The position numbers and the translations under genes were made by a program. DNA of 64,000 nt from Nematocida parisii ERTm1 (taxonomy: Eukaryota > Microsporidia), in NCBI RefSeq assembly GCF_000250985.1, contig NW_013524649.1, forward strand, positions 254,258 through 318,257. Direction: 5' to 3'. Positions 1-9,549 of the stretch are shown one piece after another (position 1 is the stretch's first letter; every line of letters begins with the position of its first letter). The notes beneath the pieces are model-generated. The model saw only the letters and a program-made list of their open reading frames with translations. It was not told the origin of the DNA and did not search any database.

Positions 1-2368
1 CACTCAGCCAGTCTTTAGGATACATGTCTTCTGTATTTGCTTCCCTTTCTTTGTATTTTAAGAACTCTACTGCTGGCTCCCATGTCGTGAATAGGTTTTT
101 AATTACATTATTTATAATAGCATCAATGTTTTTTATAATGTGAGCATTTCTAGCCTTCTCATTTCTTTTATGTGGATTATGTAAAGCTAAATGAATAGGG
201 CTCAGCTTATACTCATCTGAATCATTTTCATAATTAGCTATTCGAATCAAAGAAAACTTTTCTGTTCTTTCTGGCCCATTGTCATATGTATTTACAAATA
301 GCTGGATAACAGTTGTTATACTGCTACGAATGCTCCACTCATCACTTGCTGGACTTGCAAGCACATCAATATATGATCTATTCGCCCTTAGAGTAAAACC
401 TATGTTGTGCTTCATAAGAACCGCATCAATGCCTTCCCATCCAATCCTTATATAATTCTCTTGCTCTTTTCTCTCCATGCACTCAACACTGTGTATTGCA
501 AATGGGTGCAGCCCCCCATTCTTAGTAACTTCTGTTGACTTTAGTCCTTCAGCAGGGCTACAGAATAATAAAAATGGCTTCTGATCTAAAAACTTCCCCA
601 TACTAATTTGATTAGTTTCCTCGCACAGTAGAAGAGACATTCTGTATGTTGTATAATGCTTAGGATACTCCACAGTCGATGGAGAAGGAGTAATCCATTT
701 GTATCCAACACTAATTCCCTGGCCTACTTTCCACCTTAGCCCAAACTTACTAAACATTTTATCCATGCTTGAGGTAGGGCAACTCCCTATGGATATTTCA
801 CATTTTTGCAGTGCAGAGGAAATATATGGATCTGTTTTTTTGAAAATATAAGAAAGCTCTGAGAAGTCACTTGGGAAAGAAAGCGTGGCCTCCACCACAA
901 AGAACTTTTTGTAGTATTCTGGCGTGCGCATTTTGTCTAAGGCAGTATAGTGAGAGCCTGTTCCTACAATTACTATTTCATCATTTACTAGCATATTAAG
1001 ATTCGTGCTAAAGATTTCTCCAGTGTTAAGACTCTCTATCATTCCTTCGTATGGGAATAATATTTCATTAAATATCAACTTACAGTGGATTCCATTGTTC
1101 TTTATCCTTTCTATCTTTCCTTCAAAGAGAGGGCTGGAAACTATTGGTAGCACAGTTTTCTTTCCTGGAACTATTCTGTTTATATATACCTTACTAATCT
1201 GCCTGATTATCCTATGATGGAACGCATACGGCATTGAATGGTATCTGTTGGCATTATTAAGGCTAAAAGTAAATACAATTGGGGTTTTATCCAGATACGC
1301 CTCTATTGCACTGCGCAAATTACAAATGTTGTTAGATGAGAGTGAAAGTGTGAATGTTGCTATGTTGCTTACTGTGTTTATAGACTCTATCTTCTCTTTT
1401 CCAGATGAGGCATTCAATGTTTCAACCTGATTGGAGTCCTCTTTCATGCTCTTATTTTTCACTCCTAGCAATGTGTTCGTATGTGTCGTATTTTTCCTCT
1501 CTAAAATCACTCCATTTCGTATTTTATGCTCATCTATTTTTATTGTGCCTACTCTTTTTTTGTCTATATAAAAACTCATTATAGTGTCCGGAATATTTAT
1601 GGATAAAAAGCTTGGTATATTCTTGTACTTGTAATTGGCTTTAAGTGTTGTAATACGATTTTTCTCTTTTAATGTGTATCCCTTAAGTTCTATAGGTAAG
1701 GTTGGTCTCTTGCTTGGCTTCATATTTATGCCATTCTCATTATCGCCGTTCACTTCCTCACTGCTCTTAGGTAGTGTATCCACTAGCTTTCGTGCACTTT
1801 TGTTTATACCTATACTCATGCTATTTTTACCTATACACCACCCAAGTGTATACGGAAATACCACTGGTATACTTATACCAGGTAAATTGTTCTTTAGCTT
1901 TAAAAAGATAGTTCCTTTAAAGGTAAATAGCATGTGGTTTTCCACTTTTAATAAAAACTTTTCACTTATCTCGCACATCTTCTCTGGTATAACATACCTC
2001 ATTGAAATATCTATTTTGTTCATTGGATTGTTCACAATCATAATCTCTTCGCTATATAAATACCCCATTGGATTTTCATTTCTTGAAGTGCCCAGCCCTA
2101 TCATAATATCCTTTGCTGTTATACTAAAGTACGGTAAACCTGGTAGATAACTCACCGATAGTTTTATCATATCAGAATCTGTCAAATCTGCATTAGATAT
2201 CTTAAGATTATTAAGATTGTGCTTTATACCTGTAAGGAATATGATTGAGCCCAGTAGTGGAGTTAAAAATATAAGCCAAAATGCGCTTATCCCAACTAAA
2301 AACAAAAATCCTATAATTTTTCTTTCTAGGCCGCTCTTCCTTTCGATTGCGCCTTTTCCTATTCTCAT
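1..2368 (-). CDS. large membrane-anchored protein, C-terminus cut by window edge
   Basis: An uninterrupted minus-strand frame of 789 codons runs from an ATG at 2368 to the left edge, so the C-terminus is missing. Residues about 18-47 form one long hydrophobic segment just after a short basic N-terminus (RIGKGAIERKSG), suggesting a single N-terminal anchor with most of the protein on one side of a membrane. The following part is rich in beta-prone stretches (for example FKGTIFLKLKNN and SIPVVFPYTLG), loosely reminiscent of LEA-2/DUF3712-type vacuolar proteins, but I do not recognise a family. A Lys/Asn/Ser-rich linker lies around residues 185-225. The start is the first ATG after a T-rich tract and is 129 bases from the divergent INCENP-like gene. 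The gene is real by length and codon pattern; its function is unknown. Confidence 0.8.
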   Translation of the reverse strand, partial: MRIGKGAIERKSGLERKIIGFLFLVGISAFWLIFLTPLLGSIIFLTGIKHNLNNLKISNADLTDSDMIKLSVSYLPGLPYFSITAKDIMIGLGTSRNENPMGYLYSEEIMIVNNPMNKIDISMRYVIPEKMCEISEKFLLKVENHMLFTFKGTIFLKLKNNLPGISIPVVFPYTLGWCIGKNSMSIGINKSARKLVDTLPKSSEEVNGDNENGINMKPSKRPTLPIELKGYTLKEKNRITTLKANYKYKNIPSFLSINIPDTIMSFYIDKKRVGTIKIDEHKIRNGVILERKNTTHTNTLLGVKNKSMKEDSNQVETLNASSGKEKIESINTVSNIATFTLSLSSNNICNLRSAIEAYLDKTPIVFTFSLNNANRYHSMPYAFHHRIIRQISKVYINRIVPGKKTVLPIVSSPLFEGKIERIKNNGIHCKLIFNEILFPYEGMIESLNTGEIFSTNLNMLVNDEIVIVGTGSHYTALDKMRTPEYYKKFFVVEATLSFPSDFSELSYIFKKTDPYISSALQKCEISIGSCPTSSMDKMFSKFGLRWKVGQGISVGYKWITPSPSTVEYPKHYTTYRMSLLLCEETNQISMGKFLDQKPFLLFCSPAEGLKSTEVTKNGGLHPFAIHSVECMERKEQENYIRIGWEGIDAVLMKHNIGFTLRANRSYIDVLASPASDEWSIRSSITTVIQLFVNTYDNGPERTEKFSLIRIANYENDSDEYKLSPIHLALHNPHKRNEKARNAHIIKNIDAIINNVIKNLFTTWEPAVEFLKYKEREANTEDMYPKDWLS

Positions 2369-2407
2369 AAAATATTTTTTATTCTTTTTCTATTTATAGT
2401 TTTAAAT

Positions 2408-2417
2408 TTCGGGTTAT
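2408..2417. promoter_or_regulatory. AACCCGA-type motif between divergent genes
   Basis: TTCGGGTTAT is the reverse complement of ATAACCCGAA. It lies in the 128-base divergent spacer, 40 bases upstream of the minus-strand ATG at 2368. The same decamer recurs near other genes here (13945, 19191 region, 26101, 36476). A regulatory role is inferred from recurrence only. Confidence 0.3.
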
Positions 2418-2496
2418 TCTATTATATATTACGAATGAATTAAACTAAAGATAAAATTTATTTAAATTCTTAATATTTCTGCTCTCTGGCAACATT

Positions 2497-4533
2497 ATGT
2501 ATAAAAGTCAAAAAGAGAAAATAAAAATAAAAATGAACAGAGAGCCAGGCCACGGCGTAGTCAGCCAATGCATAAAAGAGTGGAGGGAATACTTGGTTCA
2601 GGAGAAAGGCGCTTCTATAAAGAAAATACAGGCAATGCAGATAAAAAATACATTTAAGTCTCAAGCTGTAATGCCACAGACCACGCACAAACAAGAGGAT
2701 AGTGAAGAGACAAGAAAGAGATTGAAGAAAGTCAGCCCACCCACAGAAAAGATGGATGATAAGGCTGTAATTCAGGCTGACCTGATGGAAAAGAAGGAGG
2801 TTGGTATATCTACCGCTAAAAATAGTGTAAAAGAAGAAAACACTACACCTTCTAGTGTTAATCCCGCGATAGAACATAAGAGCATAAAGAAAAGTTCTGC
2901 TGCTCCTACAACTACAAAGGGCATAAAAGATGTCAAAGCGAAAATTAATGTGTCTAAAGCTTCTAAAGAATTAGAAAAGGGAAAGGCTAAAGAAGAGGTT
3001 ATTTCTAAAGAGGCATATGATAAGAAAATAGCCAATAAATTGAAGTATCAAAAGAAGAAACAGGCCGAAAAGGAAAAGTCTGCTGGATTAAGTAACAGTG
3101 GAAATACAAAAGTGGTACTAAATAAGAGCAATGACAGTTCTGATGTACCACAGAAGAAGGAAAAGAAAGAAGAAAAGATTCCTTTACAGAATGACCAGAT
3201 GTGTATAGACAAAAAACTAGGCAAGGCTGATACACCGGCTAATACGCCCCGTCCAAATTTAATATCTCCGCTTAGCCTATTTGAGAAAATGAATCCTACG
3301 GCTGCAGTGGCTGGCCAGGATAGTTTAGTCATCGTACAGAAACCACCAGCGGAACCTACTTTTGCATCTGAAAATAGCAAGTCTACTGTTGCGAAAAGTG
3401 CAAACTCAACCGCCCCAGAGAAGCAGGATGTGCCTACTGTGAAGGCAGAGAAAGAAGGCACTAAGCCAGCCCTAGCATCTAGCCAAGAAGGAATATCTGA
3501 GAATAAGGTAAGCCCTGTCATAAAAACAGAGAAAGAGAAAGAAGAGGCACCTGCATCAGCTTCCTCTGATATTTCTCATATAAACACCTCTTTTATTCCT
3601 ATTCATACGACCACCAGCATAGGAAAGGACGTGCTTTCGGTAGAGGTAGAGTCCAAGAAAGAAATATTAATTTCGGAGGGTTCCCCTGCATTGAAAGAGA
3701 GCGCATCCCCACAAAAACCCGCTACATCTTTGAATACAGCATCACCAACTAAAAAAGCAGAGGCCAATACTGAATCTGTGAATGTGCGGCCATCTGTTAT
3801 TTCCAATGTATCTGAAAAGGGGCCAGTTTCTGCACTGTTTGTACAGAAAGAGAGCATACCAGATATAATTAAAGTAGACAAAAAAGATCTTTTAAAGAAA
3901 TTATACAATGAATCATCTACTGAAATAGATAACCAAAAAAGCAAGAATATTCATCTGTCATCAACACTGTCAGTTGCCCATTCAGTGGATGAAAGTAACT
4001 TTGAGAGACTTCTTCCATTAAAGAATGAAATAACTGTGGAAGTGCCTAAAAAGGAAGCGCCTGCAGCGCCAGCACCACACATTCCTAACAAGATTGTGAA
4101 TGACAGACGAAAAGACAGACCAAACCAGTCATTTGTAGGTCTAAAACCCGAAGAATTAAAGGAAAAGACATTTGAGCTAAATAAACTTCTAATGGGATTC
4201 AAAAATAAAATTAAAAAAGAACAACCACCGCAGCAAAAGCAGCCAGAACCACAGAAAAATAAAGATGCTTCTGATGAACAAAAGGAAAAGCCGGCAGAGC
4301 CAGAGCAAGTGTTCACCCCAGTTATTGATTTCTCAGATGATGATTCTGCCAGAGGTATTAACTATAATAAAAAATGGGTAGACAGCCCCTCTCTCCCCAG
4401 AAAATTACTTATGCAGAGTGAAGACCAAGCAGAGAAAATATTTGGATCATCGGTAAATACAAAGGTAAATCTAAAGGAAATGTTCTCTACACTCACAAAT
4501 CTGCCAGCAGATAGCCCTACAAAAATGACATAA
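2497..4533 (+). CDS. INCENP/Sli15-like chromosomal passenger scaffold
   Basis: 678 aa, mostly low-complexity Lys/Glu/Ser/Pro. The informative part is the C-terminus, residues about 622-664: KKWVDSPSL, then about 20 residues later EKIFG, then VNLKEMF. This matches the INCENP IN-box order (W-x-x-S/G-x-x-L, then L/I-F-G, then L-D-L/E-x-x-F) that binds and activates Aurora B/Ipl1. The N-terminus has a short predicted helix (CIKEWREYLVQ, about residues 25-36) where INCENP proteins bind survivin/borealin partners. The expected role is scaffold of the chromosomal passenger complex on centromeres and spindle. An alternative ATG at 2533 (MNREPGHG) would remove 12 residues and may be the true start. 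The family call rests on the IN-box alone, since the middle would not align to anything. Confidence 0.7.
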   Translation: MYKSQKEKIKIKMNREPGHGVVSQCIKEWREYLVQEKGASIKKIQAMQIKNTFKSQAVMPQTTHKQEDSEETRKRLKKVSPPTEKMDDKAVIQADLMEKKEVGISTAKNSVKEENTTPSSVNPAIEHKSIKKSSAAPTTTKGIKDVKAKINVSKASKELEKGKAKEEVISKEAYDKKIANKLKYQKKKQAEKEKSAGLSNSGNTKVVLNKSNDSSDVPQKKEKKEEKIPLQNDQMCIDKKLGKADTPANTPRPNLISPLSLFEKMNPTAAVAGQDSLVIVQKPPAEPTFASENSKSTVAKSANSTAPEKQDVPTVKAEKEGTKPALASSQEGISENKVSPVIKTEKEKEEAPASASSDISHINTSFIPIHTTTSIGKDVLSVEVESKKEILISEGSPALKESASPQKPATSLNTASPTKKAEANTESVNVRPSVISNVSEKGPVSALFVQKESIPDIIKVDKKDLLKKLYNESSTEIDNQKSKNIHLSSTLSVAHSVDESNFERLLPLKNEITVEVPKKEAPAAPAPHIPNKIVNDRRKDRPNQSFVGLKPEELKEKTFELNKLLMGFKNKIKKEQPPQQKQPEPQKNKDASDEQKEKPAEPEQVFTPVIDFSDDDSARGINYNKKWVDSPSLPRKLLMQSEDQAEKIFGSSVNTKVNLKEMFSTLTNLPADSPTKMT

Positions 4534-4570
4534 GAGTTGTATTTTAATAAAGATCATCCTTGGCTAAGTT

Positions 4571-4855
4571 TTATTGTTCTATAAGTTTCTTGTACAAAAG
4601 TGCTTTTCTGGTGGTATCTTCTAATTTTTTCACATTCACATACTCCTCGTCTATCCAAATTTCTTTAATCGCAGAGCCCCGAATAAAAACGTTATTTTTT
4701 GTTAAAAATGGAATATTTATCTTTTCTGTGTCTTTTAATTTAAAATTAAAGAATGTATCAATGTCTTCCAACACTCCTGTTATTTGCAAAGCAGTCTTCA
4801 ATTCTATTCTTACCCTTTTATTAATTAGTGTCTTAAAGAGTGTAGTGACCACCAT
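4571..4855 (-). CDS. LSM2: U6 snRNA-associated Sm-like protein LSm2
   Basis: 94 aa covering a complete Sm fold. Sm1 is FKTLINKRVRIELKTALQITGVLEDIDTFFNFKL (about residues 7-40), with the family's LxxxDxxxNxxL pattern appearing as LEDIDTFFNFKL. Sm2 is NVFIRGSAIKEIWID (about 55-69), where FIRGS is the typical LSm2 signature. LSm2 belongs to the LSm1-7 ring (decapping and mRNA decay) and the LSm2-8 ring (U6 snRNA). It is convergent with the INCENP-like gene, with only 37 bases between the stops. The start ATG at 4855 follows an A/T tract and matches the usual length (about 95 aa). Confidence 0.92.
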   Translation of the reverse strand: MVVTTLFKTLINKRVRIELKTALQITGVLEDIDTFFNFKLKDTEKINIPFLTKNNVFIRGSAIKEIWIDEEYVNVKKLEDTTRKALLYKKLIEQ

Positions 4856-5049
4856 AAGAAAATAAAAAAAATAAAAGTTAAATAGTTCATTCTTAATAAT
4901 TAAATCGGCTTGTTCTTTGTGCTGTTTATTATGTGTTTAACTCCTACCATTCTTATTGCTTTGTTAGTCTTATTGTTGGTTGTTCTTCATGGTTTAAGAC
5001 ATTTAACGGTATTTATGATTAAATTTAAGATTTATTTTATATTTGAATG

Positions 5050-5130
5050 TATTCATATTATATTTTAAATTAAAAGCGTATAGTAGTAATAGAATCTTTG
5101 AAGACTTTTAATTTAAATATGACATGAATA
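5050..5130. repeat. imperfect inverted repeat
   Basis: Arm 5050-5076 (TATTCATATTATATTTTAAA...) is nearly the reverse complement of 5105-5130, with two mismatches, one bulge and a 28-base loop. It sits in the 533-base spacer between LSM2 and pyruvate kinase (4856-5388), which otherwise holds one possible small frame (5124-5282) and no other recognised signal. Confidence 0.5.
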
Positions 5131-5282
5131 ATATGAATAAATCTAAAATAGAATCACTAGATACCCCATTTATTAAACTAAAATATAACAATATAGAAGC
5201 AGACAAATTGATTATAACCCACAAACTTACAACATTATTTACTACACACAACTTAATTGAAAACATATCTAATACAACTTAG
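5124..5282 (+). CDS. possible 52-aa small protein
   Basis: An ATG-started frame of 52 codons (MNNMNKSKIESLDTPFIKLK at the N-terminus) ends with TAG at 5280-5282. Composition is hydrophilic, with no membrane segment or motif I recognise. The start overlaps one arm of an inverted repeat, and the region is AT-rich, so a chance frame is quite possible. I list it because its residue mix (Asp, Glu, Lys, Thr, Pro) looks more protein-like than translated AT-rich spacer usually does. Confidence 0.25.
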   Translation: MNNMNKSKIESLDTPFIKLKYNNIEADKLIITHKLTTLFTTHNLIENISNTT

Positions 5283-5388
5283 GCACCGCATTAAATATTC
5301 TATTAGACTTCAGCGTACCTTTAATATATTTAAGATTTAATATGTATTAAAATATATTTTTAAGTATGAGATATTTTATTTATTTATA

Positions 5389-6618
5389 ATGAAAAAGATT
5401 CTACCAACTAAGATAATATGTACATTGGGGCCAGCCAGCAGCACAGAAGAGAAAATTCGGCAGATGTTTGATGAGGGAATGGCAATTGCAAGAATAAACT
5501 TAAGCCATGCTACAGGAGAAGGAAATTCTTCACTAATTGAGACAATAAATAAAATCAGAAAAGAACCAAAATATTCCTCATTAAGTATTGCCATGGACAC
5601 AAAAGGCCCAGAAATTAGACTGGGTGAAATGGAAGAAGCAGAAGTAAATATTGCAGTGGGAGACACTGTAATTCTCACAACAGACACAAAATATGCTAAG
5701 TGCTGCACTAAAGACAGAATGTATATAGATCACAGAAACATATACAATGACTTAACTGAGGATACAAAATGTATTTTTATTGACGATGGAAAAATAGAAC
5801 TGGAAATAGTGGATATATCCAAGGAGAAGGAAATTATAAGCACAAAAGCAAAAAGCACAGGAGTTGTTTCATCTAAAAAGGGAGTAAACATTCCAGGGAT
5901 AAAGCTGACTCTTCCGAATCTAACAGAAAATGACATAAAATCAATCCAGTATGGCATTAAAAATGGGATTGATTTAATATTTGCATCATTTATTCAGAGT
6001 GCTAAGGATATACGTGACATAAAAAAAATTCTTAATGGAAATACAGAAATTAAAATAATTGCTAAAATAGAAAGCACTCAAGGATTAGCAAACATAGCAG
6101 AAATAATTGACGAGTCAGATGGAATAATGATTGCTCGTGGTGATCTGGGGATAGAAACAGATTATTCAAATCTCTTCTACGCGCAGTGTAAGATATCACA
6201 TGAGTGCAGAATAAAGAACAAGCCATTTATAGTTGCCACAGAAATACTAGAGAGTATGAAAAAATCACTAAAGCCAACTCGTGCAGAAGTAACAGACTTG
6301 TCTTTTGCAGTAATTTCTGGCGCAGCGTGTGTTATGCTCAGTGGAGAAAGTGCAGTTGGTGTTGATCCAGTAAACACAGTTCGTGTAATGCACCAAATAA
6401 TAGAACGAAGTAGTGAGGCAGCTATATTCACTGACGTCTTTAATGATTGCTTGGTGCTGCGCAATAACACTATAAAGGTGTCTATTACTAATTCCAATGC
6501 GATTCTCAGAGAGAAAAATATCTTGTTTGGCTGGTCAGCTATTGACTCTAATATAAGCACAGATGACATTAGCGTACCAAATGGGTATTTAATTGAAAAA
6601 ATAACAGAGGATGAGTAA
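5389..6618 (+). CDS. PYK1: pyruvate kinase, short form
   Basis: 409 aa. It catalyses phosphoenolpyruvate + ADP to pyruvate + ATP, the last step of glycolysis. Visible landmarks: TKIICTLGPASS (about 7-18), the A-domain strand ending ARINLSH (34-40), AMDTKGPEIRLG (about 68-79) opening the B domain, the active-site block IAKIESTQGL with its catalytic lysine (about 224-233), ARGDLGIE (about 249-256), and ATEILESM...PTRAEVTD...MLSGESAVG (about 283-324). The C-terminal domain is only about 80 residues, against about 130 in yeast or animal enzymes, so the usual effector site is probably absent; this fits a reduced parasite enzyme. ATEILESM replaces the commoner ATQMLESM. The ATG at 5389 follows a T/A-rich tract. 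Confidence 0.95.
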   Translation: MKKILPTKIICTLGPASSTEEKIRQMFDEGMAIARINLSHATGEGNSSLIETINKIRKEPKYSSLSIAMDTKGPEIRLGEMEEAEVNIAVGDTVILTTDTKYAKCCTKDRMYIDHRNIYNDLTEDTKCIFIDDGKIELEIVDISKEKEIISTKAKSTGVVSSKKGVNIPGIKLTLPNLTENDIKSIQYGIKNGIDLIFASFIQSAKDIRDIKKILNGNTEIKIIAKIESTQGLANIAEIIDESDGIMIARGDLGIETDYSNLFYAQCKISHECRIKNKPFIVATEILESMKKSLKPTRAEVTDLSFAVISGAACVMLSGESAVGVDPVNTVRVMHQIIERSSEAAIFTDVFNDCLVLRNNTIKVSITNSNAILREKNILFGWSAIDSNISTDDISVPNGYLIEKITEDE

Positions 6619-6707
6619 ATACAGGATTCTACTACAGAAAGGGAAATCAGAAAAATCTATTTTAGTAATAAAAGGCATAAATAAATTGTTTTAAATTTTT
6701 AAAGTAT

Positions 6708-7720
6708 ATGGAAGATAACGTGAAGAGAAGCCAGGGCAGGGTTCTAAAAGGGAAGGCAAGCAAAGCCAAGATGGCGGCTAGTAAGTTTCTGAAATGTGAT
6801 CCATCTGAGTTAGTTGCAGAGAAAGAAAAGGCAGGCTATAGTAACATTGTATATAAAATTATAAAGGGCAAGGATAAATATCTGTATAAAGAATACTTAG
6901 CAAAAACAAAGGAGTCAATGGAGCTACGCTGGCAGAGGTTTTTTAAAAGCCCCAAAATACTTTTCGAGTGCGAGTACTATCATATTGATGAGTACATTGA
7001 CCACGTGCCACTTACGAAAGAATTAATTAAAGACAAAGAAATCATACAGAATCTAGCCAGGGCAGTTGCGGAGATACATTCGGCCGAGAACGTTCCAGAA
7101 TGTCGCGAAATGAATATTTTCTATTTAAATGCCATGAAAAGGGAAAGAAACAACTTAAATTCCAGAATACGATTTATTAGATTTGCACAGATCTGCAAGA
7201 AGATAGAAAAAAAGATAGAGTGTCACTATAGTGAAAGCATGTTCAGTAAAGACATGTGTATCTGCCATAACGACTTGCAATTTGGAATATTTTGGTTCTT
7301 CCGCATATGAAAACTAAAATAATTGATTTTGAGCATGTTTCTATAAACATTCCAACGGTTGACATTGCAAATCTATTTAATGAAGCTTGCACTAATTATA
7401 ATGCGCGCGGTGCACCATTACTAAAAAAGCAGCACTTTATAAAAACAAACAACGCAAAGATATTTGTAAAAGAGTATCTAGACCATAGAGGCATAAATAT
7501 ACCCACAGAGAAGGTTCTGCAGGAAATTGAAAAGATGCAAACCATATCACATTACTATTGGTTCATATGGGCGACTGACATGATTCTGAAAAATAAAACA
7601 AAGAGTGGACTAGACTATATGACTTTTGCAAAATATAGACTGCAGTATCTTGAAAAGGATAATTTTATAACTAAAAATAACATTAAAGAGCTAATTAGCT
7701 TTATTACAAATAGTCTGTAA
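6708..7720 (+). CDS. choline/ethanolamine kinase, one frameshift
   Basis: Two abutting frames, 6708-7310 and 7292-7720, together make a complete protein of about 337 aa. The first frame runs to CHNDLQFG, the Brenner phosphotransferase motif (catalytic Asp), then reads off-frame. The second continues IIDFEHVSINIPTVDIANLFNEA, the magnesium-binding IDFE and the family's following block. One missing A at about 7286-7287 (GGAATATT where GGAAATATT would keep frame) explains the break. The enzyme would phosphorylate choline or ethanolamine at the start of the Kennedy pathway. Both halves are well conserved, so a sequencing error or very recent lesion is more likely than an old pseudogene. Which substrate it prefers cannot be told from the sequence. 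Confidence 0.85.
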
Positions 7721-7951
7721 AGTATTCACTTTCTAGTAAAATAGATAGAGTGTTTTGATTATTTAGCAGCAGAATGGCGCCATATAAACTGCATATGAGA
7801 TAAATTTGGTTTTTTCATGGTTATACTGTAAGGAATATTCTAAGTGTTTTAGATTATTAATAATGGTATAAAAATACTGCTGCATTCTTACAGTATCACC
7901 TAAACATATCTAAACTTGCCTCTAGTATATGTGAAGTGTCTAGCCCATGTA

Positions 7952-8371
7952 TTAGGCAGTAAAGTATCCATCTTCGTCCGTTTCTGCCTTTCTTTTCTTT
8001 CGCCAAGACTGTCCAGTTTTTTCAAGTAAGTCAGAGGCTTCTTCTAATTTTTTGTCCAAGCTGCTTAAATCACTTACCTCATTATATGACACGTGAATAA
8101 TTGGGTTACTACAAAAATCAATTGCATCATTAATGCTGGTAAAATCAATTATTATCTGATATATAAACCCAGCTTCTGTTCCATCGTTTTTTTGCTTTTT
8201 TGTGTAACTGACAGTATAAGACTTCTCAGAGCTTACGTTTATTAGTGCATTGAATGGAAGAGTGAACGCAACAGTGCCCTCTTGTCTAAGGACAGGCGTT
8301 GGATATTGCGATTTAAATTCAGTACTTTGCAGCTTAAATGGGAAACATACCGTAATGCATTCTACAGCCAT
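7952..8371 (-). CDS. small conserved-looking protein, possibly Rrp7-like
   Basis: 139 aa. The first about 95 residues alternate short strands and helices (CITVCFPFKL, FIYQIIIDFTSINDAIDFC, IIHVSYNEV), resembling an RRM-like fold. A charged helix follows (LDKKLEEASDLLEKTGQSWRKKRK) and then TDEDGYFTA at the extreme C-terminus. That arrangement resembles ribosome-biogenesis factor Rrp7, whose RRM-like domain is followed by a helix and a PDEDGW motif. Here the protein would end straight after the motif and lack the C-terminal helical tail. The resemblance is weak and I would not name the gene from it. The ATG at 8371 follows an AAATTT-rich tract. Confidence 0.65.
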   Translation of the reverse strand: MAVECITVCFPFKLQSTEFKSQYPTPVLRQEGTVAFTLPFNALINVSSEKSYTVSYTKKQKNDGTEAGFIYQIIIDFTSINDAIDFCSNPIIHVSYNEVSDLSSLDKKLEEASDLLEKTGQSWRKKRKAETDEDGYFTA

Positions 8372-8462
8372 AAGAATAAATACGTAAAATAAATTTTAAA
8401 TTTTGGTTAAAAAGGCTAAAAACTGTACGCTTTTAATCTAGAATATGTTGGGTTATATCTAA

Positions 8463-9521
8463 CTATATAAAATGAGTAGTTGCCTTGGTAAGCCTGTCCA
8501 TTACACCACGCCCCTCCTTGGTTTTTTCTATTTCCACTGTGTATATTACAGATACGTGTCTATCTAAGTATCTAAGGCCATCAAATATTCTGTGTGCTGC
8601 TTCTTTTGTATTATTTCCGAGAAGATATACCATGTCTGGTGATTGAATAATATTCTGGTATTCGTCTGGCAAAAGGAACCCAAACGCTATTTTAGATTCA
8701 GCACATACTATATCTTTATCGAGTGCTTTAGATAGACTTGCTACAGTAAATAGTTTTTGGCGAATGGCTTCTTTTGTGCCTGTAATCATAATTACAGTTG
8801 CTGTAGGTGAGTAGTGCTTGTATCGAGTGCCTGGGGCTATTGTGCCATCCACTGTGCCCGAGCCACCGTGGATCTCCAGCTTCGGTATATATTCCTTTAC
8901 TTCTTCGTATGAAATAGCACCTGCTCGCAGCAATAAAGGCGTGTCCAGTATTCCATTAACTATAGTAGACTCAATCCCTTTCTCGCACATACCTCCATCA
9001 ATAATCAATGATACATCCCCATTTAAGTCATCAAACACATGCTGCGCAGTGGTTGGGCTTGGCCTGCCGCTTTTATTTGCGGATGGGCCTACAATTGGCT
9101 CGCCTAAATAATCAATTACTCGAAGTATGTCCTTATGGTCTGGCATACGAACTGCAACATACTCACTCCCAGCTGTAACAGAGTATGGAAGATTGGCAGC
9201 CTTCTTAAAGAGAAGAGTCAAGGGACCCGGCCAAAACTCATTAATCAACTCGTTATACACCTCTGGAATGTCCCCTACTATGCACTTCCTTAGCATATCC
9301 AAAGAAGACACATGCACAATTAACGGGTTATCCTGTGGTCTGTTTTTTATTTCAAATACTTTTTTAATTAAATCTTCTCTCCAAACAGACGCACCAAGGC
9401 CATATACCGTTTCTGTTGGAAATGCAACCGGCCCATTAATAAACTCCTCTGAGATTTTAGACAGATTTCCTTCTACTCTAACTATTTTCGTATGCATAAA
9501 AATTTTATACTCGCTGTTCAT
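8463..9521 (-). CDS. SUA5: threonylcarbamoyl-AMP synthase
   Basis: 352 aa with both parts of the Sua5 family. The YrdC-type domain occupies about residues 12-210: FPTETVYGLG (about 33-42), KNRPQDNPLIVHV (about 60-72), the PGPLTLLFKK block, AVRMPDH, and GPSANKSGRPSPT (about 144-156). After APGTRYKHYSP (about 229-239), which links the domains, comes the Sua5-specific C-terminal Rossmann-like domain (to about 352). The enzyme makes threonylcarbamoyl-AMP from threonine, bicarbonate and ATP for the t6A37 modification of ANN-decoding tRNAs. Downstream ATG Met9 (9497) is an alternative start. The upstream neighbour on the same strand ends 28 bases away. Confidence 0.93.
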   Translation of the reverse strand: MNSEYKIFMHTKIVRVEGNLSKISEEFINGPVAFPTETVYGLGASVWREDLIKKVFEIKNRPQDNPLIVHVSSLDMLRKCIVGDIPEVYNELINEFWPGPLTLLFKKAANLPYSVTAGSEYVAVRMPDHKDILRVIDYLGEPIVGPSANKSGRPSPTTAQHVFDDLNGDVSLIIDGGMCEKGIESTIVNGILDTPLLLRAGAISYEEVKEYIPKLEIHGGSGTVDGTIAPGTRYKHYSPTATVIMITGTKEAIRQKLFTVASLSKALDKDIVCAESKIAFGFLLPDEYQNIIQSPDMVYLLGNNTKEAAHRIFDGLRYLDRHVSVIYTVEIEKTKEGRGVMDRLTKATTHFI

Positions 9522-9549
9522 AAATACTACAACACACCGCGATAGTCAA

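Noticed and set aside
1635-2150. 171-codon hydrophobic plus-strand frame
   Set aside because: It is the antisense of the 789-codon membrane-anchored gene; antisense of Lys/Asn/Ile-rich coding often reads as Phe/Leu/Ile-rich.
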